NCBI GenBank assembly: GCA_011525365.1
Contig: WTGQ01000002.1
Location: 1,539,367 to 1,603,366, forward strand
DNA length: 64,000 bases
From: Acidobacteriota bacterium
GTDB taxonomy: Bacteria > Acidobacteriota > Thermoanaerobaculia > Multivoradales > Multivoraceae
Reading direction: 5' to 3'
Shown: piece after piece, positions 54,316 to 63,253 of the stretch
Layout: every line of letters begins with the position of its first letter
Position numbering within the stretch: position 1 is the stretch's first letter
Position numbers and translations under genes: made by a program
Notes under the pieces: generated by a model
Seen by the model: the letters and a program-made list of their open reading frames with translations, nothing else
Database searches by the model: none
Told to the model about the DNA's origin: nothing

Positions 54316-54648
54316 ATGAAGCGCTTCTACCTCCTCCTCTGCGTCCTGGGCACCGTGCTGCCGTACTGGCAGTTCCTGCGGTTCTTCCTGGGCGACGGCG
54401 GGTTCGACCTGCCCGGCTTCATCGGCGCGGCGACGGCCAATCCGGTGGCTGCCGGCTTCAGCATCGACCTCGTCGTGTCGTCCGCCGCGTTCTGGGTCTT
54501 CCTGTTCGCGGATGGCCGCCGTCGCCGTATCGGTCATCTCTGGGTGTACGTCGCGGCGAACCTGCTGGTCGGGCTGTCGCTGGCGCTGCCGCTCTACCTC
54601 TACCGCCGCACGGTGGCGATCGAGACGGCGCGGGCCGCAAGGGCCTGA
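54316..54648 (+). CDS. DUF2834 small membrane protein
   Basis: The 110-aa product starts at ATG 54316; the upstream part of the track ORF is a shadow of the hydrolase. It has three hydrophobic stretches: FYLLLCVLGTVLPYWQFLRFF, FSIDLVVSSAAFWVFLFA and LWVYVAANLLVGLSLALPLYLY. The DUF2834 family has no known function. It is divergent from the hydrolase by 42 nt. Confidence 0.82.
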   Translation: MKRFYLLLCVLGTVLPYWQFLRFFLGDGGFDLPGFIGAATANPVAAGFSIDLVVSSAAFWVFLFADGRRRRIGHLWVYVAANLLVGLSLALPLYLYRRTVAIETARAARA

Positions 54649-54669
54649 GCCGGTCCAAGCTTCCGCAAG

Positions 54670-55164
54670 TCAGGGCGTCGCGTCCGGCGGCCACGGCTTG
54701 GTGCGGATGACACGTCCGACGTCGCCTGGTTCGGCGATGCGGCGCTGGGTCTCGAGGACCTCGTGGAAGCGCTCATGGATCTCGGGCGGGAAGAGCGTGC
54801 TGCGCCGCGTGTCCAGGTCGATATGGATGCTCAGCAGCTCGTGGGTCGCGGCGACGTAGCCTTCACCGGCGTGCAGCATGCGCATGAAGGTGTGGTACTT
54901 CTTGTCGTCGAAGCCCAGGAGTTCTGCTTCAACCGCGATGGGGGCGCCCTCAGGCAGCTCCCTCAGCCAGGTGAGATGGCTGTCGATAGAGAACGTGGAG
55001 CGCCGGTTCGACCTGCGGTAGTTCCGGTCGATGCCCAGGAACGCGGTCCAGGGGCCTGTCGCGTCGTCGAATACGACCAGGTAGTAGCCGGCGTTCATGT
55101 GACCGTTGTGGTCGATCCACTCCGGCAGGACCGTGCCGGTCCAGATCTGCTGCGGGTCGGTCAA
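54670..55164 (-). CDS. Acyl-CoA thioesterase of the betainyl-CoA/carnitine-dehydrogenase-linked type
   Basis: The 164-aa product starts at a TTG with no alternative ATG nearby. The hotdog-fold features are WIDHNGHMNAGYYLVVFDDAT near the N terminus and TFSIDSHLTWLRELPEGAPI. The first resembles betainyl-CoA and related thioesterases. It lies opposite an LLM oxidoreductase, 89 nt away, but no carnitine genes are adjacent, so the substrate is open. Confidence 0.78.
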   Translation of the reverse strand: MTDPQQIWTGTVLPEWIDHNGHMNAGYYLVVFDDATGPWTAFLGIDRNYRRSNRRSTFSIDSHLTWLRELPEGAPIAVEAELLGFDDKKYHTFMRMLHAGEGYVAATHELLSIHIDLDTRRSTLFPPEIHERFHEVLETQRRIAEPGDVGRVIRTKPWPPDATP

Positions 55165-55253
55165 GTGGGGGAGTGTAGCTGTAGGTGGCTCTTGAGCCTG
55201 GAACAGCTTGCTACGATCCCGCGCCGGGCACGGCCACCAAAGGAGTCCCTCGC

Positions 55254-56093
55254 ATGAGAGTCGGCATCTCGCTACCGGTCCGCGAACTCAAGGACGATCT
55301 CGGCGCGGTCAAGGCGTTCGCGCAGGCGGCCGACGAGCTCGGCTACACGCACCTGCGAGTGCCGGATCTGGTCGCCCGGCCGAAGAGCGGGCACCTTCAC
55401 GAGCCCCTCCTCCTGCTGGCCTACGCTGCCGCCGTGGTGAAGAACATCGAACTCGTCCCGTCCGTCATCGTCACCCCGTCCCGGCAGACGGTGCTCCTGG
55501 CGAAACAACTGGCGACACTCGAACGGTTGTCGGCCGGAGGCGTGCGTCTCGGCGTGGGCGTTGGCGGCAGCGAAGCGGAGTATCGGGCGCTGGGGCAGGA
55601 CTTCGGCACGCGCGGCGCCCGCTGCGAGGAACAGCTCGAACTGTTGCGGCGCCTGTGGACCGAACCGGAGGTCGACTTCGAGGGCCGCTGGGACGTGGTC
55701 CAGGGCACGGGCATCGATCCCTTGCCGTCTCGTCCGATCCCGATCTGGATCGGCGCGCGCGGGTTGCCGGTGCCTCGCATCCGCCGGCGCATCGGCCGGC
55801 AGGCGGACGGCTGGTTCGTTCTGTGCTCGCCAGAGGACTTCGACGATCTCTCGTCCGACATTCACGCGGCGGCGCGGGCCGCCGGCCGCGATGCGGCGGC
55901 CATCGGCACCGAGGCGGGGGTCGCGGTCGTCGGGCCGCGCGAGCACGAGTGGCAGGACCGTGTCCGGGGCTGGCGGGCGAAGGGGTTGACCCACCTGTGC
56001 CTCCGCACGCTGGGAGGCGGTCTCGGCGGGGACGCGGACGCGCACATTGCGAAGGCAAGGCAGGCCTTCGAGGAGCTGCAGGAGCTGTTCTGA
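55254..56093 (+). CDS. LLM-class flavin-dependent oxidoreductase
   Basis: ATG 55254 has AAGGAG 8 nt upstream; the track's 23 extra residues are upstream noise. The 279-aa TIM-barrel begins RVGISLPVRELKDDL and holds PSVIVTPSRQTVLLAKQLATLERLSAGGVRLGVG. Both are hallmarks of luciferase-like (F420 or FMN) oxidoreductases. RPIPIWIGARG forms the phosphate-binding region. The role is unknown. Its stop is 74 nt before the AAA operon leader. Confidence 0.9.
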   Translation: MRVGISLPVRELKDDLGAVKAFAQAADELGYTHLRVPDLVARPKSGHLHEPLLLLAYAAAVVKNIELVPSVIVTPSRQTVLLAKQLATLERLSAGGVRLGVGVGGSEAEYRALGQDFGTRGARCEEQLELLRRLWTEPEVDFEGRWDVVQGTGIDPLPSRPIPIWIGARGLPVPRIRRRIGRQADGWFVLCSPEDFDDLSSDIHAAARAAGRDAAAIGTEAGVAVVGPREHEWQDRVRGWRAKGLTHLCLRTLGGGLGGDADAHIAKARQAFEELQELF

Positions 56094-56128
56094 CGCCTGT
56101 CGAGCCTCGTCCGGTTTCACCGTTCGCC

Positions 56129-56157
56129 TTGACACGCCGGCGCCCAGCGAGCACAAT
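56129..56157 (+). promoter_or_regulatory. Sigma70-type promoter of the AAA operon
   Basis: TTGACA (56129-56134) is followed by a 17-nt spacer and CACAAT (56152-56157), a near-consensus pair. The expected start near 56164 would leave only a few nucleotides before the leader ATG, so the leader may be read leaderless. Confidence 0.75.
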
Positions 56158-56167
56158 CCGCGCTTCC

Positions 56168-56260
56168 ATGACCCAATCGACGATCACACCGTCTCTGGTC
56201 AAGCCGCTGCACAAGCGGGGCGCGAAGCCCCGAATTCAGGACTGGGTGCCCATCGCCTAG
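56168..56260 (+). CDS. Short leader ORF upstream of homocitrate synthase (candidate leader peptide)
   Basis: Thirty codons, too short for the track as a separate [23 protein letters not shown] then [10 protein letters not shown] and TAG. It has three Lys (AAG) and two Arg codons in the second half, over a hairpin. There is no ribosome site, but it starts a few bases after the predicted transcription start. Leader-peptide attenuation has been reported for the Thermus hcs lysine cluster, which makes the same idea credible here. Coding status is unproven. Confidence 0.5.
   Translation: MTQSTITPSLVKPLHKRGAKPRIQDWVPIA
56216..56232 (+). promoter_or_regulatory. Hairpin in the leader ORF
   Basis: CGGGGC-gcgaa-GCCCCG, 6 bp. 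It overlaps codons 17-22 of the leader ORF, next to its Lys codons, where ribosome movement would open it. Confidence 0.5.
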
Positions 56261-56281
56261 AGACCCGCAGCGACACTTCTC

Positions 56282-56312
56282 GGCCGGCCATCCAGTTCAG
56301 GATGCGCCGGCC
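56282..56312 (+). promoter_or_regulatory. Large hairpin before homocitrate synthase (attenuator-like)
   Basis: GGCCGGC-CATCC pairs with GGATG-c-GCCGGCC (12 bp, one bulged C, 6-nt loop AGTTCA). It ends 8 nt before the GGAGGA ribosome site. No U-run follows, so it may act on translation or as a Rho-linked element. Confidence 0.55.
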
Positions 56313-56336
56313 TTCGTGTATCTGGAGGAACCCTTG

Positions 56337-57497
56337 ATGCCCTCCCATCCAGCCATCATCGAGTCGACCCTGCGCGAAGGGGAGCAGTTCGCCAACGCCT
56401 TCTTCGACAGCGATCAGAAGGTGGAGATCGCGCGCCTGCTGGACGGGTTCGGGGTCGAGTACCTCGAGTTGACCTCGCCTGCCGCGAGCCGTGGCAGCCG
56501 GGACGACTGCGAACGGGTGGCGAACCTCGGGCTCCGCGCCAGGGTATTGACCCATACGCGATGCCATCTGGACGACGCCAGGCTGGCGCTGGAGACCGGC
56601 GTCGACGGGATCGACGTCGTGTTCGGCACTTCCCGTTACCTGCGGGAGTACTCGCATGGCAAGAGCATGGAGCAGGTGATCGAGACGGCGGTTGAAGTTG
56701 TCGAATACATCCGGTCGCACGGGGTCGAGGTCCGCTTCAGCACGGAGGACTCGTTCCGCAGCGACCTCGACGATTTGGTCCGGGCCTACCGCGCGGTCAA
56801 CACGGTGGGCGTCAACCGGGTGGGGGTCGCGGACACCGTGGGCGTCGCGACTCCCCGCCAGGTCTACGAGCTGGTGCGGCGGCTGCGACGGGAAGTCGAC
56901 TGCGACATCGAGTTCCACGGGCACAACGACACGGGCTGCGCGGTCGCCAACGCGTTCTGCGCGCTGGAAGCGGGCGCGACCCATGTCGACACGTCGGTCC
57001 TCGGAATCGGTGAGCGGAACGGAATCACGCCGCTCGGCGGGCTGGTCGCGCGTCTCTACGCCGAGGATCCCGACGGTGTACGCCGCCGCTACGACCTGCC
57101 GCTCCTGCGCGAGATCGAGAACTACGTTGCCTCCCTGGTCGAGGTCGACGTGCCGTTCAACAACTACATCACCGGCTACACGGCGTTCACGCACAAGGCG
57201 GGCATCCACGCCAAGGCGATCCTCAACGACCCGTCGAGCTACGAGATCCTGGATCCGGCCGACTTCGGGCTCGACCGCTACCTCCACGTCGCGCATCGCC
57301 TCACCGGCTGGAACGCGATCAAGTCCCGCGTCGAGCAGTTACGGCTCGATCTGAGCGACGCGCAGATCAAGGAGATCACGGCCCACATCAAGGCGTTGGC
57401 CGATGAGAAACCGCTCAGCCTGTCGGACGTTGACGCCCTGCTGCGCGGGTACCACACGGCGGAGCTGCTGCCCGCGGTGGCGGGAGCTGCCGGGTGA
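56337..57497 (+). CDS. hcs: Homocitrate synthase
   Basis: This enzyme condenses acetyl-CoA with 2-oxoglutarate to homocitrate, the first step of the alpha-aminoadipate route. ATG 56337 follows GGAGGA by 9 nt; the track's GTG is seven codons early. The 386-aa TIM-barrel has [64 protein letters not shown] and [14 protein letters not shown]. The order and wording match Thermus homocitrate synthase more than isopropylmalate synthase. HGHNDTG holds the metal His. It begins a four-gene operon. Confidence 0.9.
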   Translation: MPSHPAIIESTLREGEQFANAFFDSDQKVEIARLLDGFGVEYLELTSPAASRGSRDDCERVANLGLRARVLTHTRCHLDDARLALETGVDGIDVVFGTSRYLREYSHGKSMEQVIETAVEVVEYIRSHGVEVRFSTEDSFRSDLDDLVRAYRAVNTVGVNRVGVADTVGVATPRQVYELVRRLRREVDCDIEFHGHNDTGCAVANAFCALEAGATHVDTSVLGIGERNGITPLGGLVARLYAEDPDGVRRRYDLPLLREIENYVASLVEVDVPFNNYITGYTAFTHKAGIHAKAILNDPSSYEILDPADFGLDRYLHVAHRLTGWNAIKSRVEQLRLDLSDAQIKEITAHIKALADEKPLSLSDVDALLRGYHTAELLPAVAGAAG

Positions 57498-58849
57498 CCG
57501 GGGCCGGTCGGCCGGCCGACATAGCCCGGACCTTCGCGCAGAAGGCGCTGGCCCGAGCCAGCGGCCACGAGTCGGTCGCCGTCGGCGAGATCGTCGACGC
57601 GCGGCCGGACATCGCCCTGAGTCATGACAACACGGCGCCGATCGCCGAAATCTGGCGGCAGTTCGGCCAGGACCGGGTCGCCATCCCGGAGCGGATTGCG
57701 GTCACCCTCGACCACGCTGTGCCGGCCCCGACCGTTCGGCACGCCCGGAACCACGCGGAGGTCCGCGCGTTCGTCGCCGAGCAGGGCATCGGCCACTTCT
57801 TCGAGGTCGGGCGCGGTATCTGCCACCAGGTACTGAGCGAGGAGGCGGTCGTGCTGCCGGGAGACCTGATTCTGGGTTCCGACTCGCACACGCCGCACTT
57901 CGGTTGGCTGGGGGCGTTCGGCGCCGGCGTCGGCCGCAGCGAGATGGCGGTGCTTTGGGCCACCGGCGAACTCTGGCTTCGGGTGCCGGAGTCGATCCGG
58001 ATCCGGCTCGAGGGCGTGCTCGGCGAATGGGTGACGACGAAGGATGTGGCGCTAACGCTGATCGGGGAACTGGGCGCTGGCGGCGCGCTGTACCGCAGCG
58101 TCGAGTTCGAGGGGCCGGCAATCGCGAGCCTGAGCCTCGACTCCCGGGCGGCGCTCGTCAACATGATGGCCGAGATGGGGGCGAAGAACGCGTACATGCC
58201 GCCGGACGAGGACGTCTTCCGGTATCTGGCCGAGCGGTTGCTGACACGTCCGGGGCCTCGCCCGGGTCGCGGGGCGGAGCCCGGTGAGAAGGTGGAGGCG
58301 GTCGCGGCGCGGCTGGAGAGGGGAGCGCTCTTTCCCGATCCCGGCGCAGCGTTCTCGGCGGAACACGTGCTCGATCTGGCGGCCGTCGAGCCCCGGGTGG
58401 CGCGGCCGCACCAGGTCGACGACACGGTCTACGTGGGCGAGCTCGAGTCGGTGCGGGTCGACCAGGCGTTCATCGGCACCTGCACGAACGGCCGGCTGGA
58501 GGATCTGGGCGCGGTCCATCGGGTGATGGCCGGACGGTGTACGGCTCCGGGCACCCGGATGGTCATCGTGCCGGCCTCCAGCGAGGTGTGGAACGAGGCC
58601 CTGGCGCGCGGCTGGGTGGCGGACCTGACCGCGTCCGGCGCCGTCTTTGGGACTCCGGGCTGCGGCCCCTGCATGGGAAACCATCTCGGCGTGCTGGCCC
58701 CGGGTGAGGTCTGCATCTCCAGCGCCAACCGGAACTTCCAGGGCCGGATGGGAGACCGCGGCGCGCAGATCTACCTGGCCTCTCCGGCGGTCGTGGCGGC
58801 GAGCGCCGTCGCCGGGCGGATCGTGCATCCGCGGGAGGTGACGGAATGA
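57494..58849 (+). CDS. lysT: Homoaconitase large subunit (LysT-like aconitase family)
   Basis: GTG 57494 overlaps the hcs stop (GTGA); the 451-aa product is cofactor-binding. The Fe-S cluster Cys are in [11 protein letters not shown] and GCGPCMGNH, and [17 protein letters not shown] is the family's SDSHT segment. It dehydrates and rehydrates homocitrate to homoisocitrate together with the small subunit. Leucine-pathway LeuC is related, but the hcs neighbour and the dehydrogenase type favour homoaconitase. Confidence 0.88.
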   Translation: MTGAGRPADIARTFAQKALARASGHESVAVGEIVDARPDIALSHDNTAPIAEIWRQFGQDRVAIPERIAVTLDHAVPAPTVRHARNHAEVRAFVAEQGIGHFFEVGRGICHQVLSEEAVVLPGDLILGSDSHTPHFGWLGAFGAGVGRSEMAVLWATGELWLRVPESIRIRLEGVLGEWVTTKDVALTLIGELGAGGALYRSVEFEGPAIASLSLDSRAALVNMMAEMGAKNAYMPPDEDVFRYLAERLLTRPGPRPGRGAEPGEKVEAVAARLERGALFPDPGAAFSAEHVLDLAAVEPRVARPHQVDDTVYVGELESVRVDQAFIGTCTNGRLEDLGAVHRVMAGRCTAPGTRMVIVPASSEVWNEALARGWVADLTASGAVFGTPGCGPCMGNHLGVLAPGEVCISSANRNFQGRMGDRGAQIYLASPAVVAASAVAGRIVHPREVTE

Positions 58850-59364
58850 CCGGCCCGGTCGACGTCGCTCGACCCTTCCGCGGCCGGGTCTTCCGGTACG
58901 GCGATCACGTGAACACGGACGTCATTTTTCCTGGCCGCTACACCTACACGAAAAGCCGGCCGGAGGAGGTTGCTCCTCACGCCCTGGAGGACCTCGACCC
59001 GACCTTTGTCGAGCGCGTGCGACCCGGCGACGTGATCGTCGCCGGCTGGAACTGGGGCTGCGGCTCGAGCCGGGAACAGGCGGCGGTATGCCTGCGCTAC
59101 GCCGGCGTCGGCGCGGTAGTCGCGCGCAGTTTCGGGCGCATCTTCTACCGCAACGCTCTGAACAACGGCCTGCTCGCCATCGTTTGTCCCGAGGCGGTCG
59201 ATGTGCTGGAGGAGGGTGCCGACGTGGAGGTCGATCTCGATGGATCGGTGATCCGCCATGGCGGGACGAGCTTTGGCTTTGCACCCTTCGGTCCGGCCGT
59301 GCGCTCCATGATCGCGGCTGGCGGCCTGATCGAGCAGACGAAGCGCCGGCTGGCGGCGGGGTAG
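58846..59364 (+). CDS. lysU: Homoaconitase small subunit (LysU-like)
   Basis: ATG 58846 overlaps the large-subunit stop (ATGA). The 172-aa swivelling domain has [20 protein letters not shown] at the start and [18 protein letters not shown], the substrate-loop signature. It pairs with the large subunit for the isomerase reaction. Length matches the usual ~165-170 aa. Confidence 0.9.
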   Translation: MTGPVDVARPFRGRVFRYGDHVNTDVIFPGRYTYTKSRPEEVAPHALEDLDPTFVERVRPGDVIVAGWNWGCGSSREQAAVCLRYAGVGAVVARSFGRIFYRNALNNGLLAIVCPEAVDVLEEGADVEVDLDGSVIRHGGTSFGFAPFGPAVRSMIAAGGLIEQTKRRLAAG

Positions 59365-59371
59365 CGGCGGC

Positions 59372-60397
59372 GTGACGGAAAGCCGGGACGAGTCGGTGGC
59401 GCGGGTCCGCCTCGCCCGCATCGGCGGTGACGGCATCGGCCCGGAGGTCGTCACCGCCGCGGTACGGGTCGTCGACGCGGTCTGCGGCGACTGGATCGAA
59501 TGGGTCGAGGCCGAGATGGGCTGGCGGACCTTCGAACGCACGGGTCGCGCACTGCCCGAGGCCACGGTCGAGATCCTGGAGGGCTGTGCCGGCGCCCTTT
59601 TCGGCGCCGTTTCGTCGCCGAGCCATGCCGTGGCCGGTTACCGCAGCCCGATCGTCGAACTACGGCGACGCCTTGACCTCTATGCGAACGTGCGGCCGCT
59701 GAAGAGCGGCGCCATCGACGCCGTCGTCGTGCGTGAGAACACGGAAGGCTTGTACGCAGGCCGCGAACGTTGGGAACGGGAAGGCGAGGTCGCGATCGCG
59801 GAGCGCGTGATCAGCCGACGGGCGACGGAGCGGATCGTGCGCTTCGCCTGCGAGCTGGCCGTCACTCGGGCCTCCCAACGCGACATCCCGCCGCGGCTCA
59901 CCGTCGTCCACAAGGCGAACGTCCTGCGCCTGAGCGACGGCCTGTTCCGCGAGACGGCGCTCAAGGTCGCGGCTGGTTTCCCCGAGATCGAAATCGAGGA
60001 GCAACTCGTCGACTCGATGGTCTACCGGCTGATCCGGGAACCCGAGCGCTACGACGTGATCGTCGCGCCCAACCTCTACGGCGACATCCTGAGCGACGCC
60101 GGCGCGGCCCTCGTCGGCGGCCTCGGCGTCGTCGGCTCGGCCAACTGCGGCGAACGCTTCTGCCTCGCGGAGCCGGTTCACGGCAGCGCTCCCGACATCG
60201 CCGGCCAGGGAATCGCGAATCCCATCGCCGCCGTTGCCGCCGCGACACTGCTCCTTGAGCGAGTCGGTCTCGGCGACGCCGCGGCGCGCGTCGAGAAGGC
60301 CCTCGCCGAGCACCGGGCGGCTGGCCCTCGAACCCCCGACCGCGGCGGCGCCGCGACCACGGACGAGGCCCTCGCCGACCTGTTGGCCCGCGTCTGA
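59372..60397 (+). CDS. Homoisocitrate dehydrogenase (isocitrate/isopropylmalate dehydrogenase family)
   Basis: The start is GTG 59372, 7 nt after the small subunit stop. The 341-aa product has [26 protein letters not shown] and [15 protein letters not shown]. The NTEGLY form, rather than the LTGGIY of LeuB, points to homoisocitrate or isocitrate dehydrogenase. [13 protein letters not shown] carries the catalytic Lys, and [10 protein letters not shown] with [18 protein letters not shown] follows. It oxidises homoisocitrate to 2-oxoadipate. LysW-dependent later steps are not in the window. Confidence 0.88.
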   Translation: MTESRDESVARVRLARIGGDGIGPEVVTAAVRVVDAVCGDWIEWVEAEMGWRTFERTGRALPEATVEILEGCAGALFGAVSSPSHAVAGYRSPIVELRRRLDLYANVRPLKSGAIDAVVVRENTEGLYAGRERWEREGEVAIAERVISRRATERIVRFACELAVTRASQRDIPPRLTVVHKANVLRLSDGLFRETALKVAAGFPEIEIEEQLVDSMVYRLIREPERYDVIVAPNLYGDILSDAGAALVGGLGVVGSANCGERFCLAEPVHGSAPDIAGQGIANPIAAVAAATLLLERVGLGDAAARVEKALAEHRAAGPRTPDRGGAATTDEALADLLARV

Positions 60398-60519
60398 TCC
60401 AATCCGACCTCCGCCCAGTGGGAACACGGCCGGACGCCCTCCTCGAGCGGGGAGCCGTCGTCGACGTCTGCTAGCCTCACAACCCGTTTGTCGCCAGCAA
60501 CCTGCGGAGAAAGCAGCCC

Positions 60520-61704
60520 TTGAGTAACTCCAGCCTCGCGGAGGCGATCGAGCAGGCTTGCCTGCGCCTTGAGGAGGGCAGCGTTCGGACCGAGGCGGAC
60601 GTACGGAACATCATCGTGAATCCGATCCTCGGGCGCCTCGAGTGGAACTTGGCGGATCCGGGCAGCACCAAGCGGGAGTATGCGGTCACTGGCCGGAAGC
60701 GCTTCTTCTTCGACTATGCGCTCCTGTCCGGCGGCGGTGCCGTCGCGGCCGTCATCGAGGCGAAGGCGCCGGGGCAGATGGACGAGAACGCGAGAGATCA
60801 GCTTCTTCTCTACGCGATGAAGACCAGCACGCAGGTTGGTCTGACGACAGACGGTCGCACGTGGGACTTCTACGTTCCGTTGGAGGGCGGTACTTCCGCA
60901 CAGCGGCTTGTACGGAGCGTCGATCTCCTGAAGGCCGAGGTCGAGGAAGCCGCTGGAGTCCTGGACCGCTACCTGGCGCGCGACAGGGTGCTCTCGGGGA
61001 AGGCCCACCGAGCCGCCGCGGACGACAGGGCACGCTTGGCGCTCCAGCGTCTTGTCGAAGCGGGCTGGTCTGATCTGCTCTCCGGCCCAAGCGACGAGAT
61101 CGTCAAGACCGTTGCCTCGGCGGCCAGGAGAGCCGGGAAGAAGGAAGGCCTGCCGCTTCCAAACGCTCGGTCTCTCAACGTGGTCGTGCGGTCCTTCGTC
61201 GGAAGGGGATTCTCGTTCGGGGAGCCCGCCGCCGACCTGGCCGCGCCTGCCGGTTCGCCGTCCGAGCGAGTCGTCGAGGCCGGCGGGAACCCGAAGGCGC
61301 CTTCCGCGCCCAAGGGAACCGCCGTCTGGACCTTCCAAGGCGAACGCCATGTCGAGACGAACCCGACGGATCTCTACGTAGCGGCGATCGGGCGCCTGTA
61401 CGAGTTCGTCGGGGACGAGGGTTTCTACCGGCAGCTTCGGGAGAAGATCCGAGGGCGCAAGCGGGCGCAGATCGCCGAGAGTCCCGAGGGAACCGGGGCG
61501 CCGAAGTACGTCCGTCCGCTTCCTGGCGGGTGGCATCTCAACACCAACCTCTCGACTCGCGACAAGCTGCGCAACCTGGAGCGTGCCTGCGAGGTTGCCG
61601 GCATCGCATTCGGCTCGGACCTCGTGGTCGAGAATGACGGGGAACGTGTAACCCGGAAGAGGATCCTGAGACCACGCGAGTCCGGACGCGCGCTTGCACG
61701 ATAG
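60520..61704 (+). CDS. PD-(D/E)xK nuclease protein with type I restriction HsdR N-terminal-like domain
   Basis: The 394-aa product starts at a TTG with GGAG about 10 nt upstream. The N-terminal domain (LEEGSVRTEADVRNIIVNPILGRLEWNL) resembles HsdR N termini. The PD-(D/E)xK core is FFDYALLSGGG...VIEAKAPG, the Asp and the E-x-K arranged as in restriction nucleases. A DYYV-like strand (TDGRTWDFYVPLEGG) follows. No helicase motifs exist, so this is not a full HsdR. A distinct C-terminal domain (NPTDLYVAAIGRLYEFVGDEG, YVRPLPGGWHLNTNLSTRDKLRNL) is unrecognised. It sits upstream of a HicBA pair. Confidence 0.75.
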   Translation: MSNSSLAEAIEQACLRLEEGSVRTEADVRNIIVNPILGRLEWNLADPGSTKREYAVTGRKRFFFDYALLSGGGAVAAVIEAKAPGQMDENARDQLLLYAMKTSTQVGLTTDGRTWDFYVPLEGGTSAQRLVRSVDLLKAEVEEAAGVLDRYLARDRVLSGKAHRAAADDRARLALQRLVEAGWSDLLSGPSDEIVKTVASAARRAGKKEGLPLPNARSLNVVVRSFVGRGFSFGEPAADLAAPAGSPSERVVEAGGNPKAPSAPKGTAVWTFQGERHVETNPTDLYVAAIGRLYEFVGDEGFYRQLREKIRGRKRAQIAESPEGTGAPKYVRPLPGGWHLNTNLSTRDKLRNLERACEVAGIAFGSDLVVENDGERVTRKRILRPRESGRALAR

Positions 61705-61774
61705 TCTTGGCCGCCTGCCGTTAGCCGAGGCATGGCTCACACGTCTCCGTGCAAACGTCTGGAGCGGCCCTGAA

Positions 61775-62008
61775 ATGGAGCGGATCGTCAACCTGCACAT
61801 CGAGAAGCTGCCTGAAGGGGTGTACCTCGCCACTTCTGAGGACATCCCTGGCTTGGTCGCTCAGGGCCGCACGGTTGCTGAGACCCTGGAGATCGCCCGC
61901 GATGTCGGCACGAAGCTGCTCCAGGCACAGTCCGACCGCCAGGATCGACCGGCCTTGCGTAAGGCCGGATCTTCCTTCGACCATCCTCTGGTGCTCGGCG
62001 GCTTCTGA
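61775..62008 (+). CDS. hicB: HicB-family antitoxin
   Basis: The 77-aa product has ATG 61775 after a GGAG. The HicB fold is seen in IVNLHIEKLPEGVYLATSEDIPGLVAQGRTVAETLEIARDV. It neutralises HicA and probably represses its own operon. It has no ribbon-helix-helix domain, as in short HicB forms. The antitoxin gene precedes the toxin, the reverse of the classical hicAB order. Confidence 0.88.
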   Translation: MERIVNLHIEKLPEGVYLATSEDIPGLVAQGRTVAETLEIARDVGTKLLQAQSDRQDRPALRKAGSSFDHPLVLGGF

Positions 62009-62236
62009 GTGGGTCGGCTGGCCGGCTTCTCCTACCGGCGCGTGGCGGCACGCCTCAGGGAGTCCGGTTTCGCGTTTCACCGACAGGCGGCCGGCTCTCA
62101 TGAGATCTGGTTCAACTCCCGGACGAATCGCTACACGACGGTGCCGAATCACCCTGGCGACGTTCCCGAAGGCACGTTGCGGGCCATCCTGAAGCAGGCT
62201 GGGATCAAGCCTGCCGAGTTCCTGCGATCGAGGTAG
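62009..62236 (+). CDS. hicA: HicA-family mRNA interferase toxin
   Basis: The 75-aa product starts at GTG 62009, directly after the hicB stop. The HicA signature is RRVAARLRESGFAFHRQAAGSHEIWFN, with the catalytic His at GSH (residue 31), then TTVPNHPGDVPEGTLRAILKQAGI. HicA binds RNA through a dsRBD-like fold and cleaves mRNA. The pair is tightly coupled to HicB. Confidence 0.9.
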   Translation: MGRLAGFSYRRVAARLRESGFAFHRQAAGSHEIWFNSRTNRYTTVPNHPGDVPEGTLRAILKQAGIKPAEFLRSR

Positions 62237-62338
62237 CGCGGGCCCCCGCAGATCGTGTCCGCTCGCAGGATCGGCCTGACGGGGATCCGACGAGAGTGCG
62301 CACGGTTCAACGCGCGTGGCTGGCGCGGTTGGAGGCGC

Positions 62339-63247
62339 TTACAAGTCCGAAACACTGACGGAGGACGATCCGGCCGGCGGAACGCCTGGCGTCGGAGGCG
62401 GCTCAGCCGTGAAGTCCGCCCATACCCCGAAGTGATCCGACAAGGGGCCGTCGAGTGTTCGCCGGGGGAAGATGCCGACCGTTCGTTCGGCTCCGTGGCG
62501 GGTTGCGGTGTGGACGAGGGACAGATCCTGAGTGTGAGCAACGTGATCGATGAGTTGATCCTTGTTGCTTCCCCGGCGGACCTCGCTCAAGGATGCCTTC
62601 CATAGCCTCTGGCCCGCATTCGGCGCGCTGGCGCCACGGGCATCGCCGTTCTGCCATGGCAACTCGCCACAGGTCGAAAGCGCCAGCCCCTCGAACGCTC
62701 GTCGGAGCTCTGCGTAGACCAGTTTCGGGGTCCAGCTTCTTGGGATCCTCTGATTGAAGTCACCCAGCACGATGGTCCTCCGCGAAGCGGTCGCAAAGGC
62801 CGTTCGTCCGAAGCTAGAGAGCCAGTCTAGGTGGACTTCCCAAGGTCGTCGGTTCTTGCACCCAGTATCGACATGGGCGAAGTGCCAGGGAATGCAGACG
62901 CCCACCACTGTCAGGCAGCCGATCGGCGTCCTGGTGATTCCAGCCACGAACCGGCCTTCTGGCATCTCCTTGGGACCGAACTCAACACTCTCCCAAGGCT
63001 CCCTACTCCAGAGAAGCACCTTTTTCTGGCCTTCTACGATGGGATACCCCGGGTCGTCGCCCCCCGTGACGATGTTGCCACCCTCCGGGAGGATCTCAGC
63101 GTAGCCCTCGGTGACGCAGAGGATGTCGCAGTCGGGGGCGGCGAGAATCGGGCGCACTCGTTCGCCTCTGACTCGACCGGGCTCGGCGAACTCCGTGTTC
63201 CAGGTGCCGATCCTGGCGAGTGGAGCCGGATGTGACGCGTTCGGCAT
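62339..63247 (-). CDS. Endonuclease/exonuclease/phosphatase (EEP) superfamily protein
   Basis: The 302-aa product has ARIGTWNTEFAE at the start, ILCVTEGYAEIL, GDFNQRIPRS and a terminal SDHFGVWADF: the EEP metal and catalytic residues (Glu, Asp-Asn, Asp-His). No signal peptide is seen. Whether it cuts DNA or a phosphoester is not clear. Its sequence reads as less GC-rich than the flanking genes, which is compatible with transfer along with the nearby HicBA cluster; I have not computed it. Confidence 0.85.
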   Translation of the reverse strand: MPNASHPAPLARIGTWNTEFAEPGRVRGERVRPILAAPDCDILCVTEGYAEILPEGGNIVTGGDDPGYPIVEGQKKVLLWSREPWESVEFGPKEMPEGRFVAGITRTPIGCLTVVGVCIPWHFAHVDTGCKNRRPWEVHLDWLSSFGRTAFATASRRTIVLGDFNQRIPRSWTPKLVYAELRRAFEGLALSTCGELPWQNGDARGASAPNAGQRLWKASLSEVRRGSNKDQLIDHVAHTQDLSLVHTATRHGAERTVGIFPRRTLDGPLSDHFGVWADFTAEPPPTPGVPPAGSSSVSVSDL

Positions 63248-63253
63248 GCGTGC

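Noticed and set aside
60398-60519. CTCC...GGGGAG stem as terminator of the AAA operon
   Set aside because: Stem too short and loop-imperfect, and no T-run; not supported.
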